A stretch of 64,000 nucleotides of DNA from Melastoma dodecandrum (GCA_029817715.1 JARUPY010000088.1:186001-250000); one strand, 5' to 3'. Positions 1 through 11,952 are shown, counted from the stretch's first letter. Notes: generated by a model from the letters alone, not told the origin. Numbers and translations are program-made.

Positions 1-929
1 CATCGTCCCAGTCACTACACCAAAAATGTATTGACATTTTGCATATTCACACGAAACTCGTTTCCAACTCCCACTGTGGTCGTCGAAAACGCTTTCCGAC
101 CTTGATGAACACGCCTGGAATTACTGAGACTTACAGAGTGTAATAAAAGATGTGATCGCCAAGACTTTTTAAACAAATAGTAAGAACAAAGAACAAATTG
201 CACTAACGAAAAACACTGACTTCCATTTCTGGAGAGCAAAAAGTACAGAAAGGCAACCAAGCAAACTAAGATAAAGATAAAAGCGTCTGACTGTGTTGAT
301 GTGTGTCCTTGTTGTAGTATTGTCTTCTATTTATGGAGAAACTTCAATGACGGTTATTTTTTATCTGCAACTTCCATTTAATAATTATCTTCAATGACGG
401 TTATTCTTGAGCTTCAACTTCCATCAGCTATCTTCGCACATTTTTAATTGTGATCTTCTACTTGTAAAATATAATTTACAAGATTATCCACAAATACAAA
501 TTCTTTACGTGATTTGATAGAATCAACCGGAGAATCCTTCATTGAGACTTAAATTTTTTTAAAAAATCTTTTATCGAGACTGAATTAGATTTTCTTAAAA
601 TAAGAGGGGAATTATCTATAGACGAAGTTAGATTTTTTCTATTGATTGAGTAGATTCTCCCCATGAACCGCGAGAATCATTTGAATTAGGACGGGATCTT
701 AAAACACAGAGGTTGTGTTGGGCTGGGGTGTAAAATGACGACCAGAGAGTCCATGTGATTTCCAATTATTATGCTCTCGAGGAAAAGAAAGGTGAAAAAA
801 ATAAAGGAGAAATGGGTTGGTGGGTGAAAGAAAGTCGGTGACCTTTTTCTCTGTCCCCAAAACCTACAAATCCACTTCTTTTTTTTTTAAGAGTATTCAA
901 AAGGGGAAACTAAATATGATGAATATTCC
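1..929. other. Upstream intergenic region, no gene seen
   Basis: AT-rich sequence 5' of the MYB gene. No reading frame resembles a known protein and no convincing repeat structure was found. It probably holds the distal MYB promoter. Confidence 0.5.
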
Positions 930-942
930 TATAAATATATAG
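930..942 (+). promoter_or_regulatory. Probable TATA box of the MYB gene
   Basis: A ctataaatatata motif lies about 245 bp upstream of the MYB start codon, in the correct orientation. A 5' leader of about 200 bp would follow. The call rests on motif and position only. Confidence 0.4.
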
Positions 943-1185
943 ATTAGAGACAACTCTTTTGGGTTTAACATCCATTTTAAATCCCTTTTTCCTTTATAAA
1001 GTCTTTCTGGGTGGCGTCGCACATAATGAGAATAATCATGTTTTCCTTACAAGCCATAATTATTACTTTTATATGCTCATCACATCAAAGCCACAGGACA
1101 AAGAGAAACCACCACCTCCACCTCTCACCCTCATGATTGATAATAATATATCACTCCACTCCATCCAAAGGGAAGGGCGGGGTTG

Positions 1186-2075
1186 ATGAAGAAGGTGGGG
1201 ATCAAGGGGGAAGACGACTACAGGAAAGGGCTGTGGACGGTCGAGGAGGACAGGCTCCTCGCTGACTACATCCAACTCCATGGCAAGGGCAAATGGAGCA
1301 AAATCCCACTCGCCACTGGTAAAATAAAAATCTTCCCCTTTTTTCTTCTGTTTCTTTTACATGAGAGTCAGGTGGGGGGTGGTGAGGATATTTTTGGTGT
1401 TTCTCTCTCTCTCTCTCTCTCTATTACATTACAACAGGGTTAAAGAGATGTGGCAAGAGCTGCAGGCTGAGATGGGTTAATTACCTCTGTCCTAACGTTA
1501 AGAGAGGACATTTTTCCCCTGATGAAGAAGACCTCATCGTCAGGCTCCACAAACTCCTCGGAAACAGGTCCCCCATTCCTTTCTTAGTTACATCTTCCAA
1601 CTATTGATCTCTTTCTTTGCCGTAAAGTAACAACTCAGCCCATCATCTTTCCCTTAGGTGGTCGTTGATCGCCGGTCGAGTTCCGGGTAGGACTGATAAT
1701 CAGGTTAAGAATCACTGGAACACTCATTTGAGCAAAAAGCTCTGCTCCAACCACCCAACCCGAGACTTCACCCCTACTACTACTTCCTCCTCCTCCTCTA
1801 GGCATCCTCCTCCCAGCATAAGACGTCCGAGCGCTCGCATGCCAACCGGTTCCTGTCCCGCCGAATCATCTCGTGTAAAAAAGACGGCGGAAGAATATGT
1901 GCCGGGCGAAGGAGCCATGCCAGCGTCGCCAGGGAAAGAATTATGGACGGAGGAGAGCGGCCGTACAAGCGCTGCGTGGTTCTTTGACGATGAGCTCAAC
2001 CTGATATGTTCCCCGAAGAAGGTCGTGCGTTCGTCAGGGGACTCGACGTTAGATTTCATAATGCACGGGACGTGA
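1186..2075 (+). CDS. R2R3-MYB transcription factor, GL1/WER (subgroup 15)-like
   Basis: Predicted nuclear DNA-binding transcription factor of 226 aa from three exons, 1186-1318, 1438-1567 and 1658-2075. The introns have GT-AG ends at the two positions usual for plant R2R3-MYBs, and the exon lengths sum to a whole number of codons. R2 (about residues 13-63) has the regularly spaced tryptophans and the GKSCRLRW segment. R3 (about 66-114) ends in [20 protein letters not shown]3 also carries the bHLH-interaction signature, DL-x2-R-x3-L-x6-L-x3-R, so an R/B-like bHLH partner is expected. The C-terminus has a short acidic W-FFDDELNL stretch followed by LDFI near the end, resembling the activation motif of GL1, WER and MYB23, which control epidermal cell fate. 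The start is the ATG at 1186, just before the MYB domain. An MYB82-like or other bHLH-binding MYB is the main alternative. Confidence 0.9.
1402..1422. repeat. (CT)n microsatellite in MYB intron 1
   Basis: A pure CT run ends 15 bases before the exon 2 acceptor and therefore serves as, or adjoins, the polypyrimidine tract. Length changes could affect splicing. Confidence 0.9.
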
Positions 2076-2548
2076 GGAGTTGGATCTTCTTCTTCTTCAT
2101 CTGGGTACAGGCGACGACAGCATTGTCTCAACAATAGCGCATGTGCAATAGGAGTTGGCTCCTTTTTCCCCCCTTGGCTCAAAGGATGTAAAACAATTTG
2201 GTTAGGAGGATCAAGAGGAGTTTTTTTTTTTTTTTGCCATACCAAAATCATCAAAAAAACATATGAAGAAAACGATAGAACGAACTGAAAATGAAGGGAC
2301 CGGACGATGACGATGACGATATGGAACCCCACACCAAAACACACAGGTGGGTCTGGCCATTATTATTAAGAGAGAGATATTGTATGTATGCTTTTTCACG
2401 TGAAACACAAACGATGATGATGAGGATGGCCCCTCAATGATTCACTCATTTGAATGTTTTCATCCTCTGTGTTTCCTCCTCCTCCTCCCTCCATCCACTT
2501 CCATATTCCATGCCATGTTAAGTTCCGGCAGTAGTAATAGAGAATGTT
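2076..2548. other. Intergenic region, MYB 3' flank
   Basis: MYB 3' flank with A/T runs and a short (GAT)n tract near 2303-2321. Minus-strand frames here and in the last MYB exon are shadows. No further gene is seen. Confidence 0.5.
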
Positions 2549-2596
2549 GGCCCATTCGAGATTAATGTCGGCCCATAACGAGAGAATGGAGGCCCA
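2549..2596 (+). promoter_or_regulatory. Three GGCCCA site II-type motifs upstream of PEX14
   Basis: GGCCCA occurs at 2549, 2570 and 2591, about 21 bp apart, 190-240 bp before the PEX14 ATG. Site II elements (TGGGCC/T in either orientation) are bound by TCP factors and are common in promoters of broadly expressed plant genes, which suits a peroxisome biogenesis gene. Function is inferred from motif, spacing and position. Confidence 0.45.
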
Positions 2597-2788
2597 TTTT
2601 GATTATAAAAAAACAAAGAATGTAAATTGATGAGAGAAAAAAGGTCAAGCCTTTCGAGACCCACCAACCTTCGTAATCCATAATGAACTGGGGAAGAGGA
2701 GGGTCCTCCTCCCTCACAGTATTAATAAGTACAACCTTTTTATCCTTTTTTCTCTTGTTTAATTGTGTTTAGGTCGAGGAGGTCGACC

Positions 2789-5700
2789 ATGGCCGCCAAT
2801 GATGATGCTAAGCCTCCTCCTCCTCCTCAAGATCCTGGTTCGATTTTTTTAGCTGCTCTTTCCTTCTTGGGATCGAATTGTCTTTTTTCTTTTCTTTTCA
2901 CGTGTTGGGAAGTCTGGCTATGGGCGAATTGCGTTTCCTTGGCTTGGTTTGGGGGAGGGGGGGTGTTATTGAGACGTTTAGGGGAAACATCCTTCTTGAT
3001 GGGCACTCTGTTTGATAGGCGTTGTCTGCAACTTTAATGTGTTGCTTCGATGCTGTAACTTGCTCGAATTTAGCGTGGGTTACTGCTATTTGTCATGGGC
3101 ATATATCTTCCCATTCTGTGTGGGGATATATTTTCTTTCAACTTAATGGTTATACTTGGACTGAGTCGAGGCATGGCGTGGTGTCAGGTCCAGGACTCGT
3201 CCAACCAGTAGAAGGGTCTCCACAAGGTGCATCGGGGGAGGACGCGACAAAGGGGAGTTCGCCACCATCTGTCTTCAGGAATACAGAACCTATGCGTGAG
3301 GAACAGGTGCAAAATGCAGTGAAATTCCTTTCGCACCCAAAGGTCCAGGGTTCTCCTGTTATCTACCGCCGGTCCTTCCTTGAACGCAAGGGCCTAACTA
3401 AAGAGGAAATAGATGAAGCCTTCCGGCGTGTTCCGGTAGGCCTTTTTTTTTGACATCATCAAAATCTTTCGACCAGGCCATGGAAAATGGTTCCCTCATC
3501 TGTCCTGTCTAAAGAAAAGATTACTTCATTAATCTTACGTTTGGGACTTACATGTGAATGTTGGTTTTATGCCTTCGGGCCCTTCACAGGACCCCGCTAC
3601 TAGTGCTCAAGCACCTGCTACCAATACAGGTGGAAATTGTGACAGGCGTTGATTTTTTTAATGTTCTTCTGGCCTGGAACTTCCACGATAGATGGTTGAT
3701 ACTTTTCGGGGGAATGGTAATTGTTGCAGATGCACAAGTGAAGTCAACATCCAATCCTCAGCCACTACCCTCTGCTCAAGCTTTGCCGCCAGCTTCAACT
3801 GCTTCTGCTGGAGGTCTATCACCAGTGGCTACCCTTGCTGAACCTCGATTCCACTGGACTCATGCCGTTTTTGCCATAGGATTGCTGGCAGTTTCAGGTG
3901 CTGGAACTGCTATCATTGTAAAGGTATACGTAGCTATCTCTGTGACCATGCCACCAATCATGCAATATTTCTTGCTTATTTGTAATGTAGATGTATGATT
4001 TTTTTTCCTCTTGTGTACTTATACTTAGTATTTTCCTTCTGTTAGAATACTATCATTCCAAGATTGAAGTCTTGGATTCGGAAGATTGCATCAGAAGAAG
4101 AAAATGACGAGAATACCCACTTAAAACCAAGTTCTGCAGAAGAAGCTGCTTCGGCAGCAAAGGCAGCGGCATCTGCGGCTTCAGAAGTTGCTAGAGCTAG
4201 CCAGGAGATGCTGAGTTGTAAAATTGAAGGTTGGAAAAAATACTTTTTTTTCTTATGGAAATATTTCTTGCTATATTCCCACTGATTGTTTTGGGCACTA
4301 ATGCAGTTTACTTCTTTGTTCCATTCAGAGAAAAAATATTTTGGTGATTTAGTGAACCTATTAGATGTCCAACTGAGGGAAATGAAGTTGATGAATGATG
4401 CTATCCGGAAACTGGAAGGTAAGGTCAATATTCCATTATTCCATTGGATTGAAAAACCAGGATGCTCCAGTTCTATGGATCTGCCTATTGCGAAAGAGGC
4501 TGAATTTATATAAGGATTACCGAGTATAGTTGTTAACGAACTTGCAAATGAAATAAAGAGTTGAACATTTGAACTTTGGCAAGATGTAATCTTATGGATG
4601 TGGGCCAAGGTATAACAATGGAAACTGGATATTTGAATGTAGTTTTGACTGCATTGCTTTGGAACTGTTCGTGGTATTTGGCTTACTGTCATGATTTACC
4701 CTTTGAAAACGGACTTATGTGGCTCTCACTGATTTCAGGACATGCAAACACATCCAGTTCTCTGTCTTCCTTTAATCAAGAAGATAACAGAGACAGGATG
4801 ACCGACACAAGGGTGGGTAGTGATGAAAGTGTGACAGCTTCTCCTCTTTTTTTCTTACTGCCATAGTTTACCATGCCAAATCTGTTGAGCTTCCTCCTCG
4901 GCTCTAATTGTGGTATAGTTGCGTAAGGAGCTTGCTTCACCGGTTTCTATTTATTTTTTTTCTTGGCAGCCAACATATCATAAGGGAAAGTCTGAATACG
5001 ACTCTCGACCAGGTACCTGGGGCATAGTTATTTCACTCTAGTTGATGATCCTTACCAGGGTTTATGAATCACACTAACTCGTCTCCATTTATTGACAGTA
5101 AGTTCAACATCACCTCCAAAACCAACGCAACTGTCAGGTCCACCTCATCCACAGTCATATATGGAGGTAACATTTCTTCCTTAGCTCTCAAATCAGTCGA
5201 AATAGTGAAATCACCATGCACTCGCAGGAAGTCCTCTTCCTGCTCTGTTTGGCGCCTCTTTAGGTTGGTTGAACCTTAAAGAGACCCATTATATTGTTGA
5301 ATTGGTGATGCCTGCCACAATGGTCCGGCACATTTCCCTTTTGGATGCTTATCTTGATGTAAGGTCTTGCATTATCTTACAGATCATGGCTATGGTCCAA
5401 AGAGGAGAAAGACCTCCTAATGTCAGGGTAAGTTGCTTTTACCGTTTCTGTCTTAACATAATTTGTTGCCAGGAGACCAATTGTGATTGTTTGGTGACTT
5501 TATCCTGTAGGACATCGATGATTCACCTCCTGATCCTAATCGTCCTATATCCAATCCTCGCATTGCACCAAGAGCCAAGGTCTTTTCCTGTTTCCTTTTT
5601 ATATTTCAGCTTCATCAGCTTATCCCCTGTTTTATGGACCATTCATGCTGTACCATTCGCTTGATTAGCCTTGGGAAGCTGGTCAGACCCCGAACAACAC

Positions 5701-6148
5701 GGGCTACTCTCATCAACAGCCGTCAAATGAGGGAGATTTGAACTACTATGCAGCCGAGAATGGGTTCGCCTCCCAGACAAATAGCGGTGGCTCAGTTCCT
5801 TGGTGGCAGAAGAAAAATGTGAGGATTACAGAACTTGACCAGGATGATGAATTGAAAGCCGCTAAATACAGTTCCCAGTGGAGCGAGCAAGCAGCCAGGA
5901 GCACGTGGGTGCCGCCCCAGCCACCCCCGATCGCTATGCCCGAGGCAGCAGAAGCCCTCCGACGGCCAAAAGCAACGGCTCAGAAAGAACTGACAGACGA
6001 TCAGTTGATGGCTCGCTCTTTTGAGATGAGCGAGGAGTCGCAGAAGGTGGCGGAAATATCAGAGTATGGAGGGGCCGTCGACGCCCTTGGATCGGGGATG
6101 CGGACGGGCAGCTCAAGTGAGACAAGAGAAGGGCCAGAAAGTAACTAA
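2789..6148 (+). CDS. PEX14: Peroxisomal membrane docking protein PEX14
   Basis: PEX14 is the core of the peroxisomal docking complex that receives cargo-loaded PEX5 and PEX7 receptors at the membrane. Twelve exons join to 527 aa with consistent phases: 2789-2837, 3188-3435, 3590-3629, 3730-3923, 4046-4229, 4329-4418, 4739-4812, 4970-5012, 5099-5166, 5383-5427, 5511-5579 and 5669-6148. Exon 2 encodes the conserved N-terminal domain (MREEQVQNAVKFL, then YRRSFLERKGLTKEEIDEAF) that binds PEX5 WxxxF motifs. Exon 4 encodes a hydrophobic segment (FAIGLLAVSGAGTAIIV) as the membrane span. Exons 5-6 give an Ala/Glu-rich coiled coil. The tail is Pro/Ser-rich with a PWWQ motif and an acidic end. Length is close to Arabidopsis PEX14 (about 507 aa). 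The start has a good context (accATGGcc). A small displaced piece of intron 5/exon 6 recurs at 39113-39245. Confidence 0.95.
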
Positions 6149-6680
6149 TTTATAAGGCCGGTCCATGTGATATGGCCCTGAGTTAATAATTCCATGAAAT
6201 CTACACTGGTTAATGTTTTAATCTTTTCCCTTAAGCAAATTGGGATTAGGCAAAAAGAAGAAGACAGACAAAGAACTCTCTGCAATTCAAGTCCATATTA
6301 TAAATTTCATGAGAACTAGTTTCTTATGATTGCCATGACACTTAAAGTTGGGGTCTTATGGACGACCAATTCTCTGCTGTTTTCAAATGAGTTGGCATTT
6401 TTTTTATCCAAAATTCATTGTTTAAATGGACGGCTATTTTTTATATATTTAGATAATGTATTATTTGTTTTAGTTTACTTGTACCGGAATTCTATTATGA
6501 ATGTTGAACCAAATTTGATTTTTAAATTATATAAAATTTTTATTAAGATAATCAATGTTTATTGGGTCCCAAACCGATCGAAGCAATACTTTCAGATGAA
6601 TTTGTATACTCTACGTCTCATGGAAAATGGAGGGCGCACAATCATTTTCAATTTTAGCATCATAAAATAATTTCATTACC
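6149..6680. other. PEX14 3' flank, AT-rich
   Basis: PEX14 3'UTR and intergenic DNA of low GC. No coding or RNA gene is recognisable. It ends where the repeated AT-rich leader begins. Confidence 0.5.
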
Positions 6681-6990
6681 CGTTTAACGCTTGATTTTTA
6701 TGATCTAAGTTTAATATTTAATATTTAATTTAACGTTTAATGTTTGGGGTTTAACATGTAGATTTAAGATTTAATGATAGAATTTATGGTTTAGGATTTG
6801 ATTTAACTTTTTTTTTTTAAGTTTTGGGTTTGTAATTTACGATTTATGATGTATTATGTTATTACTTAAATGTGCTTTTGTTAAAAATAAAATAATATTA
6901 ATTAAATCCTTAGTATAATTAAAATAAAAAATGGTGTCGTGATCGAATCAGTGATTGAGGCTGGGGTGGGTGGCTGGCTGAGGGGCACGG
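6681..6990. repeat. AT-rich leader repeat, copy R1
   Basis: Starts with tttaacgcttgattttta and continues as TTTAA-rich, weakly periodic sequence into a GC-richer end (gtcgtgatcgaatcagtg). Related copies precede the SRO units at about 11960-12330, 23487-23800 and, shortened, 39246-39360. It marks the left end of the duplicated segment. It could be an old transposon remnant or simply the ancestral spacer. Confidence 0.7.
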
Positions 6991-7032
6991 AATGGATACC
7001 TTTCAAACAAGGCACGCATTTATAAAAAGAGA

Positions 7033-7190
7033 GAAGAAAAGGCAGAATTGGATTCGGTCTCTTTTCTTAGTATGACACGCGCCAGTTGCGGCTATAATTA
7101 GGTAGGTAAAGGAAGAGAAGGCAGAATTGGATTCGGTCTCTTTTCTTAGTATGACACGCGCCAGTTGCGGCTATAATTAGGTAGGTAAAG
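7033..7190. repeat. 79-bp tandem duplication
   Basis: Copies 7033-7111 and 7112-7190 are nearly identical (one visible mismatch, gaagaaaa against gaagagaa). The equivalent place in R2 and R3 has a single copy, so this is a recent local duplication downstream of SRO-A. Confidence 0.9.
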
Positions 7191-7324
7191 GCGCCCAGCG
7201 CAACTTTGCGTGACCCGCACAAACTTATTGTAAAAACATCAGCAAACAGACAACAATATCAACAATATCAGTGATAATCTTCCTCTCTTATTTAATTCTG
7301 GATTTTGGGGAGGGAGGGAGGAGC

Positions 7325-8859
7325 TCAACTCCTGTTTTCGTTAGCCTTCGGATCTGTATCTACCCATCCGAGCGTGCCGTCCGGGTGTTCCTGCAACATC
7401 CTCCCATCGTATTCGTTGGTTGGTTGCTGCATCATTAAGAAAATAAACCCCCATCATGTCCAAACCCATGTAAAATTTTAAATGAGAAGAACCGGGGGAG
7501 GAACCAAAGCTACCTTATCCCTGAAGGACTTGATAACCGAAATCAATAACCTGTCGCCCGCCAAATTCCTCACTTTCTGAATGAATTCGTTCCTTGACAC
7601 TTTCCTCTCCTGAGAAAGCAAAAGCACCCCCCCCCCCCCCCCCCCCAAAAAAAAATCAGTTCCAGAATCAGTTGTTCATTCCATACTCAAACCCAGCAAA
7701 TGCCAAGACCTTCGGACTTACTCTATGGTCCCTATGGTGCTTTGATATCAACTGCATGGTATCCGAGGGTAAAATCTTTGATAGCTCCTCAATCAGGACA
7801 GGAAACGGCATCCACGGAGAAGTTGGCCTCCTCGGTGTGGCAGGTTCCTTCAAGAATCCTAAACACATGGGCCAAAAATACAAATACAGGATATAACCCC
7901 ATAACCTCTAGGACAGCCACCAACCATTTCTCAATCAAAAGTGGAAATCGATCAACAAATCAACATGAAAAAAAGAAAAAAGAAAAATGTTTACCTCTCA
8001 AACACCTTGGTGCTCTGAAGGTGACGAGATACTCAGGCAACACATGAGTGTTCAAGTGGGTGCTCCAGACGATGTACTTCTTAGGCGACACCAGATTATC
8101 GACCCCAGAGTCATACTGTTCGCAAGAGGGGTGGCATTGATCGGAACCCAGGTTAACGAGCTCGGGTTTCCCTACAATTATCCGACAAAGCAACAGATAG
8201 CGCAATCCATCCTCATCCGCGGGAGCACATTTCACGCTGCCAAAACACAGCAGTTGTTTTCCTCCAGTTTAACACCATAATTTAATCAATCAGAAGTTAC
8301 TCTTAGGGCATAAATTGTTTTGACATCTGCCCAGGAGAACCGACGACAACTAGAGAAACGAAGCAAGGGATAGAAGGGAGTGCAGATACCTCTCGAGAGG
8401 GTGTTCGACGGGAGCAAAGTATAAACCGACTCCAAACAGACCGTTATTGTTGAGCCTGCCGCTCCACCCGAACCCGTGCTCGAATATCATATCCGCCTCC
8501 TCTTTGGAGGTAGCAGCATGCCAGCCATGCCGCACGATCCCCCTCACATCCCCACAGTGCTTACCCCGAACAGCCTGTTCAAACACCCCGAATGCGTGAA
8601 AACGGGCGGTGGCCCCGGATCCGGAGAAGCCGTTCCTCTGGATGGAAAGGACCTCGGCTTGCGGGGCAAGCGTGGGACCCAGGCGGGAGACAAATATGGA
8701 GCGGATGAGTTGGTAGTCTGCGTCGTGATGTTGCTGGAGTTGGAGAAGGGCTCCGTAATCTTGCTGGCGGACGGTGACGCTGCTCTCGCAGTCGGAGAGG
8801 TCGGGGGAAGAGGAGGAGGGGAACCGACAACGGTTGGGGGAGGCAAACCGTCGCGCCAT
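7325..8859 (-). CDS. SRO protein (PARP-like + RST domains), copy A, intact
   Basis: Member of the plant SIMILAR TO RCD-ONE family, short SRO2-5 type, 348 aa. Exons on the minus strand: 8390-8859, 7995-8236, 7722-7858, 7514-7609 and 7325-7426, all GT-AG and in phase. Exon 1 carries the first half of the PARP-like fold (IVRHGWHA, then NNNGLFGVGLYFAPVEHPLE). Exon 2 carries the second half (DEDGLRYLLLCRIIVG, then SPKKYIVWSTHLNTHVLPEY). Exons 3-4 encode the RST domain (SPWMPFPVLIEELSKIL, then [16 protein letters not shown]), which binds transcription factors. SROs of this type generally lack a working PARP triad and act as nuclear stress regulators; activity here is not expected, by family knowledge. 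The start (MARRF) is shared by four copies. Upstream in-frame ATGs lie beyond variable A-runs and are less likely. The tail ends ANENRS. Confidence 0.9.
7627..7646. repeat. Poly-C tract (poly-G on the coding strand) in SRO-A intron 3
   Basis: Twenty consecutive C on the plus strand, 18 bp from the exon 4 acceptor of SRO-A. The same site has 8 C in SRO-B, 9 in SRO-C and 7 in SRO-D, so it is length-variable. On the transcript it is a G-run next to an acceptor. Confidence 0.9.
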
Positions 8860-8945
8860 ATGTGGCCGAATGATGATGGGAAGAAGCGAAACGGCGCGGA
8901 CGGCACTAAAAAAAAAAAAAAATGGAAAACGAAGGGATATCAACT

Positions 8946-8955
8946 CTTTTTATAG
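8946..8955 (-). promoter_or_regulatory. Probable TATA box of SRO-A
   Basis: On the minus strand the motif reads ctataaaaag, about 90 bp upstream of the SRO-A ATG. SRO-D has ctatataaag at 41213-41222 and SRO-C ctataaaagg near 32088-32097 at the same relative position. Conservation across copies supports a core promoter role. Confidence 0.5.
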
Positions 8956-9560
8956 GATGGTAAGGCGGTGGCGGTGGGTGGAGTTGGTCTGAAACCAAAT
9001 GAGGTTCGTTTATCTGTATACTGAATTAGTGGGGTTGTTACTAGAACCTGATCAATTCCCGCCCATATATCAGGAGAATGAGGAGACGAAGTCCAATGGT
9101 TTGTTGGACGGAGTAGTCAATCTCCGCCTCATTTCACCCGCAATTTCATTCACATGACTTTAGATGGAAAGAGACGTCTCCTGGCATCTTTTGAAACTTG
9201 GCATACAAGAAGCTTCAACTAAATCCCAAAAAACAGAACAACAAGAAAATCATATAATTAAGAAAGTAGTCTTTTCTTAATATTATTGTATTAAAATTTC
9301 CACCAAAAGAAATTTAAAAAAAAAAAAATTGACAAAGTGAAGTCGCCCCCAGGGAGAGTGTGATTTACGACAAGAAGATCTTGGGCACCAAGAAAAAACG
9401 CACCTCGCCTCAAAATCAAGTAATGGTGGTGGGGGGGAGACATGATGAGCTTCAAGCACTTGCGTAAGACGCAAAACCCAGTTAAAACAACAGCCCTGCT
9501 GCTGCTGCTGATAACAATTATTTAGACTTAAAATTGATGTCTACTAATAATTCCTAATCC
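8956..9560. other. Spacer upstream of SRO-A, shared by the units
   Basis: SRO promoter and spacer, alignable with 14340-14890, 32100-32430 and 41220-41772. Short GCT repeats occur near 9494-9510. No independent gene is seen. It contains the unfilled Mutator-like insertion site (attatttag, 9517-9525). Confidence 0.6.
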
Positions 9561-9704
9561 CTCTGCTCACCTCACCTTGTCCTTCGAGTTTCCCCGGCGT
9601 CAGTTTGTCTCCCGACTTCTCCAGCATACTCGTCGTCATCTCCAGGTTCTGATTTATGTACTCCAGCTGGACTCCCGAACCTACCTCTGTCTTCTCTCCG
9701 CTTG

Positions 9705-11951
9705 CTATTTCTTCCTTCCCCTCCTCTTTTCCGGAGTGTTCATCCCCTGCTGTCCTCCGTTCAAATCCGGCAGCCTCCAGCTTCCCGTTTGATCACCAGC
9801 AGCCGGATATCCATTCGTTCCGACCACAGCTGCCTGATCAGATTTCCGTTTCCTGCCTCTCCTCCTCCCACCCCTATAAGAAGCATCATGAAAATCCTCC
9901 TCCTGGTCGGATGCGTTCTTCACGTACACCTCATGAGAGCTCTGGTCATGGAATAAATATCTCCGGAGTTTATAGAAGAACCAGTCAATTGCATGAATTT
10001 TGTCACTTCCACTGGGATACGAGCAATCCAGGGCAAGCGAGCCAACATCAGAGAAGAACTCAGCTGGGGTAAGCCTTGATGGATCGGGAGGAGGATACTC
10101 AAACTTCTTGGGATGTAGCCTCAGCAACTTGTTCCTTGTACACTTAACAAGTGCAGGAGAACCAACAAACCCGTTTACAGGAACTCTGACAAACACCTCT
10201 TCCCAAGAGTCATGGGAGCATGCATTTTTTCCCGTTTCACCAGCCAGCTCCTTATTCACGTAACTGATGTAGGGATATGACAAGTACTTGCTCTTTTTCT
10301 TCATCTAGACTCCGAGCCCATCTCGCTTTTCTCGTCGATAAACCCGTCACTATTCAATGGGGAAGGAGGCAAGCTGCCTGATAACTCTATGAAAGTAGGT
10401 TTATTTCGTATCCCTGATGCTTTATGTGGTTTGTCATACGAGTATTGATAGGAATTCGGTAGGATTTGAGTGCTTTTTAGTTTAGTTATATTTTAAGTCG
10501 ATTTTTGTTATTTTCTTAATTTTTGAATTTATTTTGATTTGAATCTTTTATTTTGTTGATGCCTCTTGGGTTGTCGTGTTTTAATGCAGGAAAATGAAGA
10601 AGATCTTGAAGCTTGGATGAAGCATGGTGCATATGAGCCAAAATTGGACAGAGAGTAGAAGGACGCGTCCCTCTGTTCTCAGGGACGCGTCCTTGGGAGT
10701 TTTATGGATTCAAGTGACCAACCGACGAACTTATGTCCAAATCGCTCAATGAGTCTTCAAGTCTTCCATGAAGAAATAGAGGATCAGCTAGTTATTTATT
10801 TGGTAGTTTTAGGTTATTTTATTTTATTCTCCCTAGAAATATTATTTAGATTTGGAGAATCTTAGGAAATCTTTTTAGGAGAACAATATATTCTGTTTTT
10901 AGAGGAACCTTAGGGAGTCTTTTCTTAGGGGGAGATAAGGAGGAGACATTCGACTGAAGAACGGAGAAAGAGGTGACGGCTAGGGTTAAAGAGGAGATCG
11001 GGACGAGGCTACTACTTCTCGGATCGGAAGATCGGGAGGGCGTTTTTCTTTTCTTTCCCTTTGATTGCTATGTCGCTATTGTTTTCTCTTGAACTTGGGA
11101 TGAATTTCTTTTACGCTATGAACTAAATCCGTTTTCTAGGACTTCAATGGAACTTAATGATTTTATTTAACGAGTGAATTCATTTTTTCCGTGTTATTCG
11201 AATTCGTGTGGTTACTTATTCAAATCTTAATCTTAATGCGATGAATTAACTGTGGAAAACGGAGCTAATTCGCGAGCAGGATAGGAATATACCGAATCGC
11301 CTTAGGTAGCCATTTAGGGTTGTTGCATAATGGGCTCCCACTAGTTAATTGCCTAGGAATAGAGTGATTAGCTCGATACAAAGAATACGTCCTTAGAGCA
11401 CTCGGGAGAGGCGTAAGGAGATAATCGAACCCTAGGTTACTAACTTAAGAATTTGATAACTGGAGAAAGGAAGTAACGAGTTAGATAATTCGTTAGGGGA
11501 AGTTATAGTCCTAGGCTTTTAATATTTGATTGAATTATCGTTAATTTACACTCTATTTTTCCGTTTTACTCTCGTTCCATTCTGTTTGACTTGACCTCAA
11601 TATCATTAAACGTGCAACCGTTAGGAATTTTTCTCTGTTGATTCTATGTGAGAACGACCTCTACTTACCATATCTATAAGTTAGTTAGGTTGTTAGAGTA
11701 TTTAATTTGCCGCCTTCGACAAGCGCGATCACTGCCAGTGTCAATGGCTTCTACTCCCCCAATTCCAGTTTCTCCAACGCCGACTTTCATTTTTTGGGAG
11801 CTTTTCTTCCATCCAGTAGAGCGCTTTCTTGGAATCTCATTCGAATCATCCTCCAGATTCTGGAAGGAGGAGATGCATCGACTTATTTTCATGTCCAATC
11901 GAACTATAGAAGGCCGACAGATAGTTCTTCATCACCACGAAATCGAGTTTA
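9705..11951 (-). pseudogene. PWWP-domain gene, copy P1, split and truncated
   Basis: Minus-strand homology to the PWWP gene of P5, covering its C-terminal third (9705-10304 open, ending in a basic EKRRGRKK tail with RGRKRKS upstream) and a short middle piece at 11732-11951. A solo LTR (10379-11731) separates them. Homology stops at about 11951 within the coding region, where the AT-rich leader of R2 begins, so the PWWP domain itself is absent. A frame break at 10304-10310, between GSESR and MKKKSK, is shared with P5 and so predates the duplication, unless it marks an unrecognised splice. The best-preserved C-terminus of the family is here. Confidence 0.8.
10379..11731. mobile_element. Solo LTR (1353 bp) with TSD ctgcc
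   Basis: The insertion begins TGATAAC and ends GCGATCA, so it has TG...CA ends with a 4-bp inverted TGAT/ATCA. It is flanked by the 5-bp direct repeat ctgcc at 10374-10378 and 11732-11736. The sister copy at 51600-51625 has the uninterrupted sequence with a single ctgcc (51609-51613). No internal retrotransposon domains are present, as expected after LTR-LTR recombination. A family was not assigned. Confidence 0.9.
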
Positions 11952-11952
11952 A

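Noticed and set aside
1724..2344. 206-codon minus-strand frame
   Set aside because: Shadow of MYB exon 3; low-complexity translation.
6690..6830. TTTAGG/TTTAA-rich stretch resembling interstitial telomere repeat
   Set aside because: No consecutive TTTAGGG units; only AT-rich with weak periodicity.
8476..8955. 159-codon plus-strand frame with copies over each SRO exon 1
   Set aside because: Antisense to the conserved PARP-like coding exon and without any known domain.
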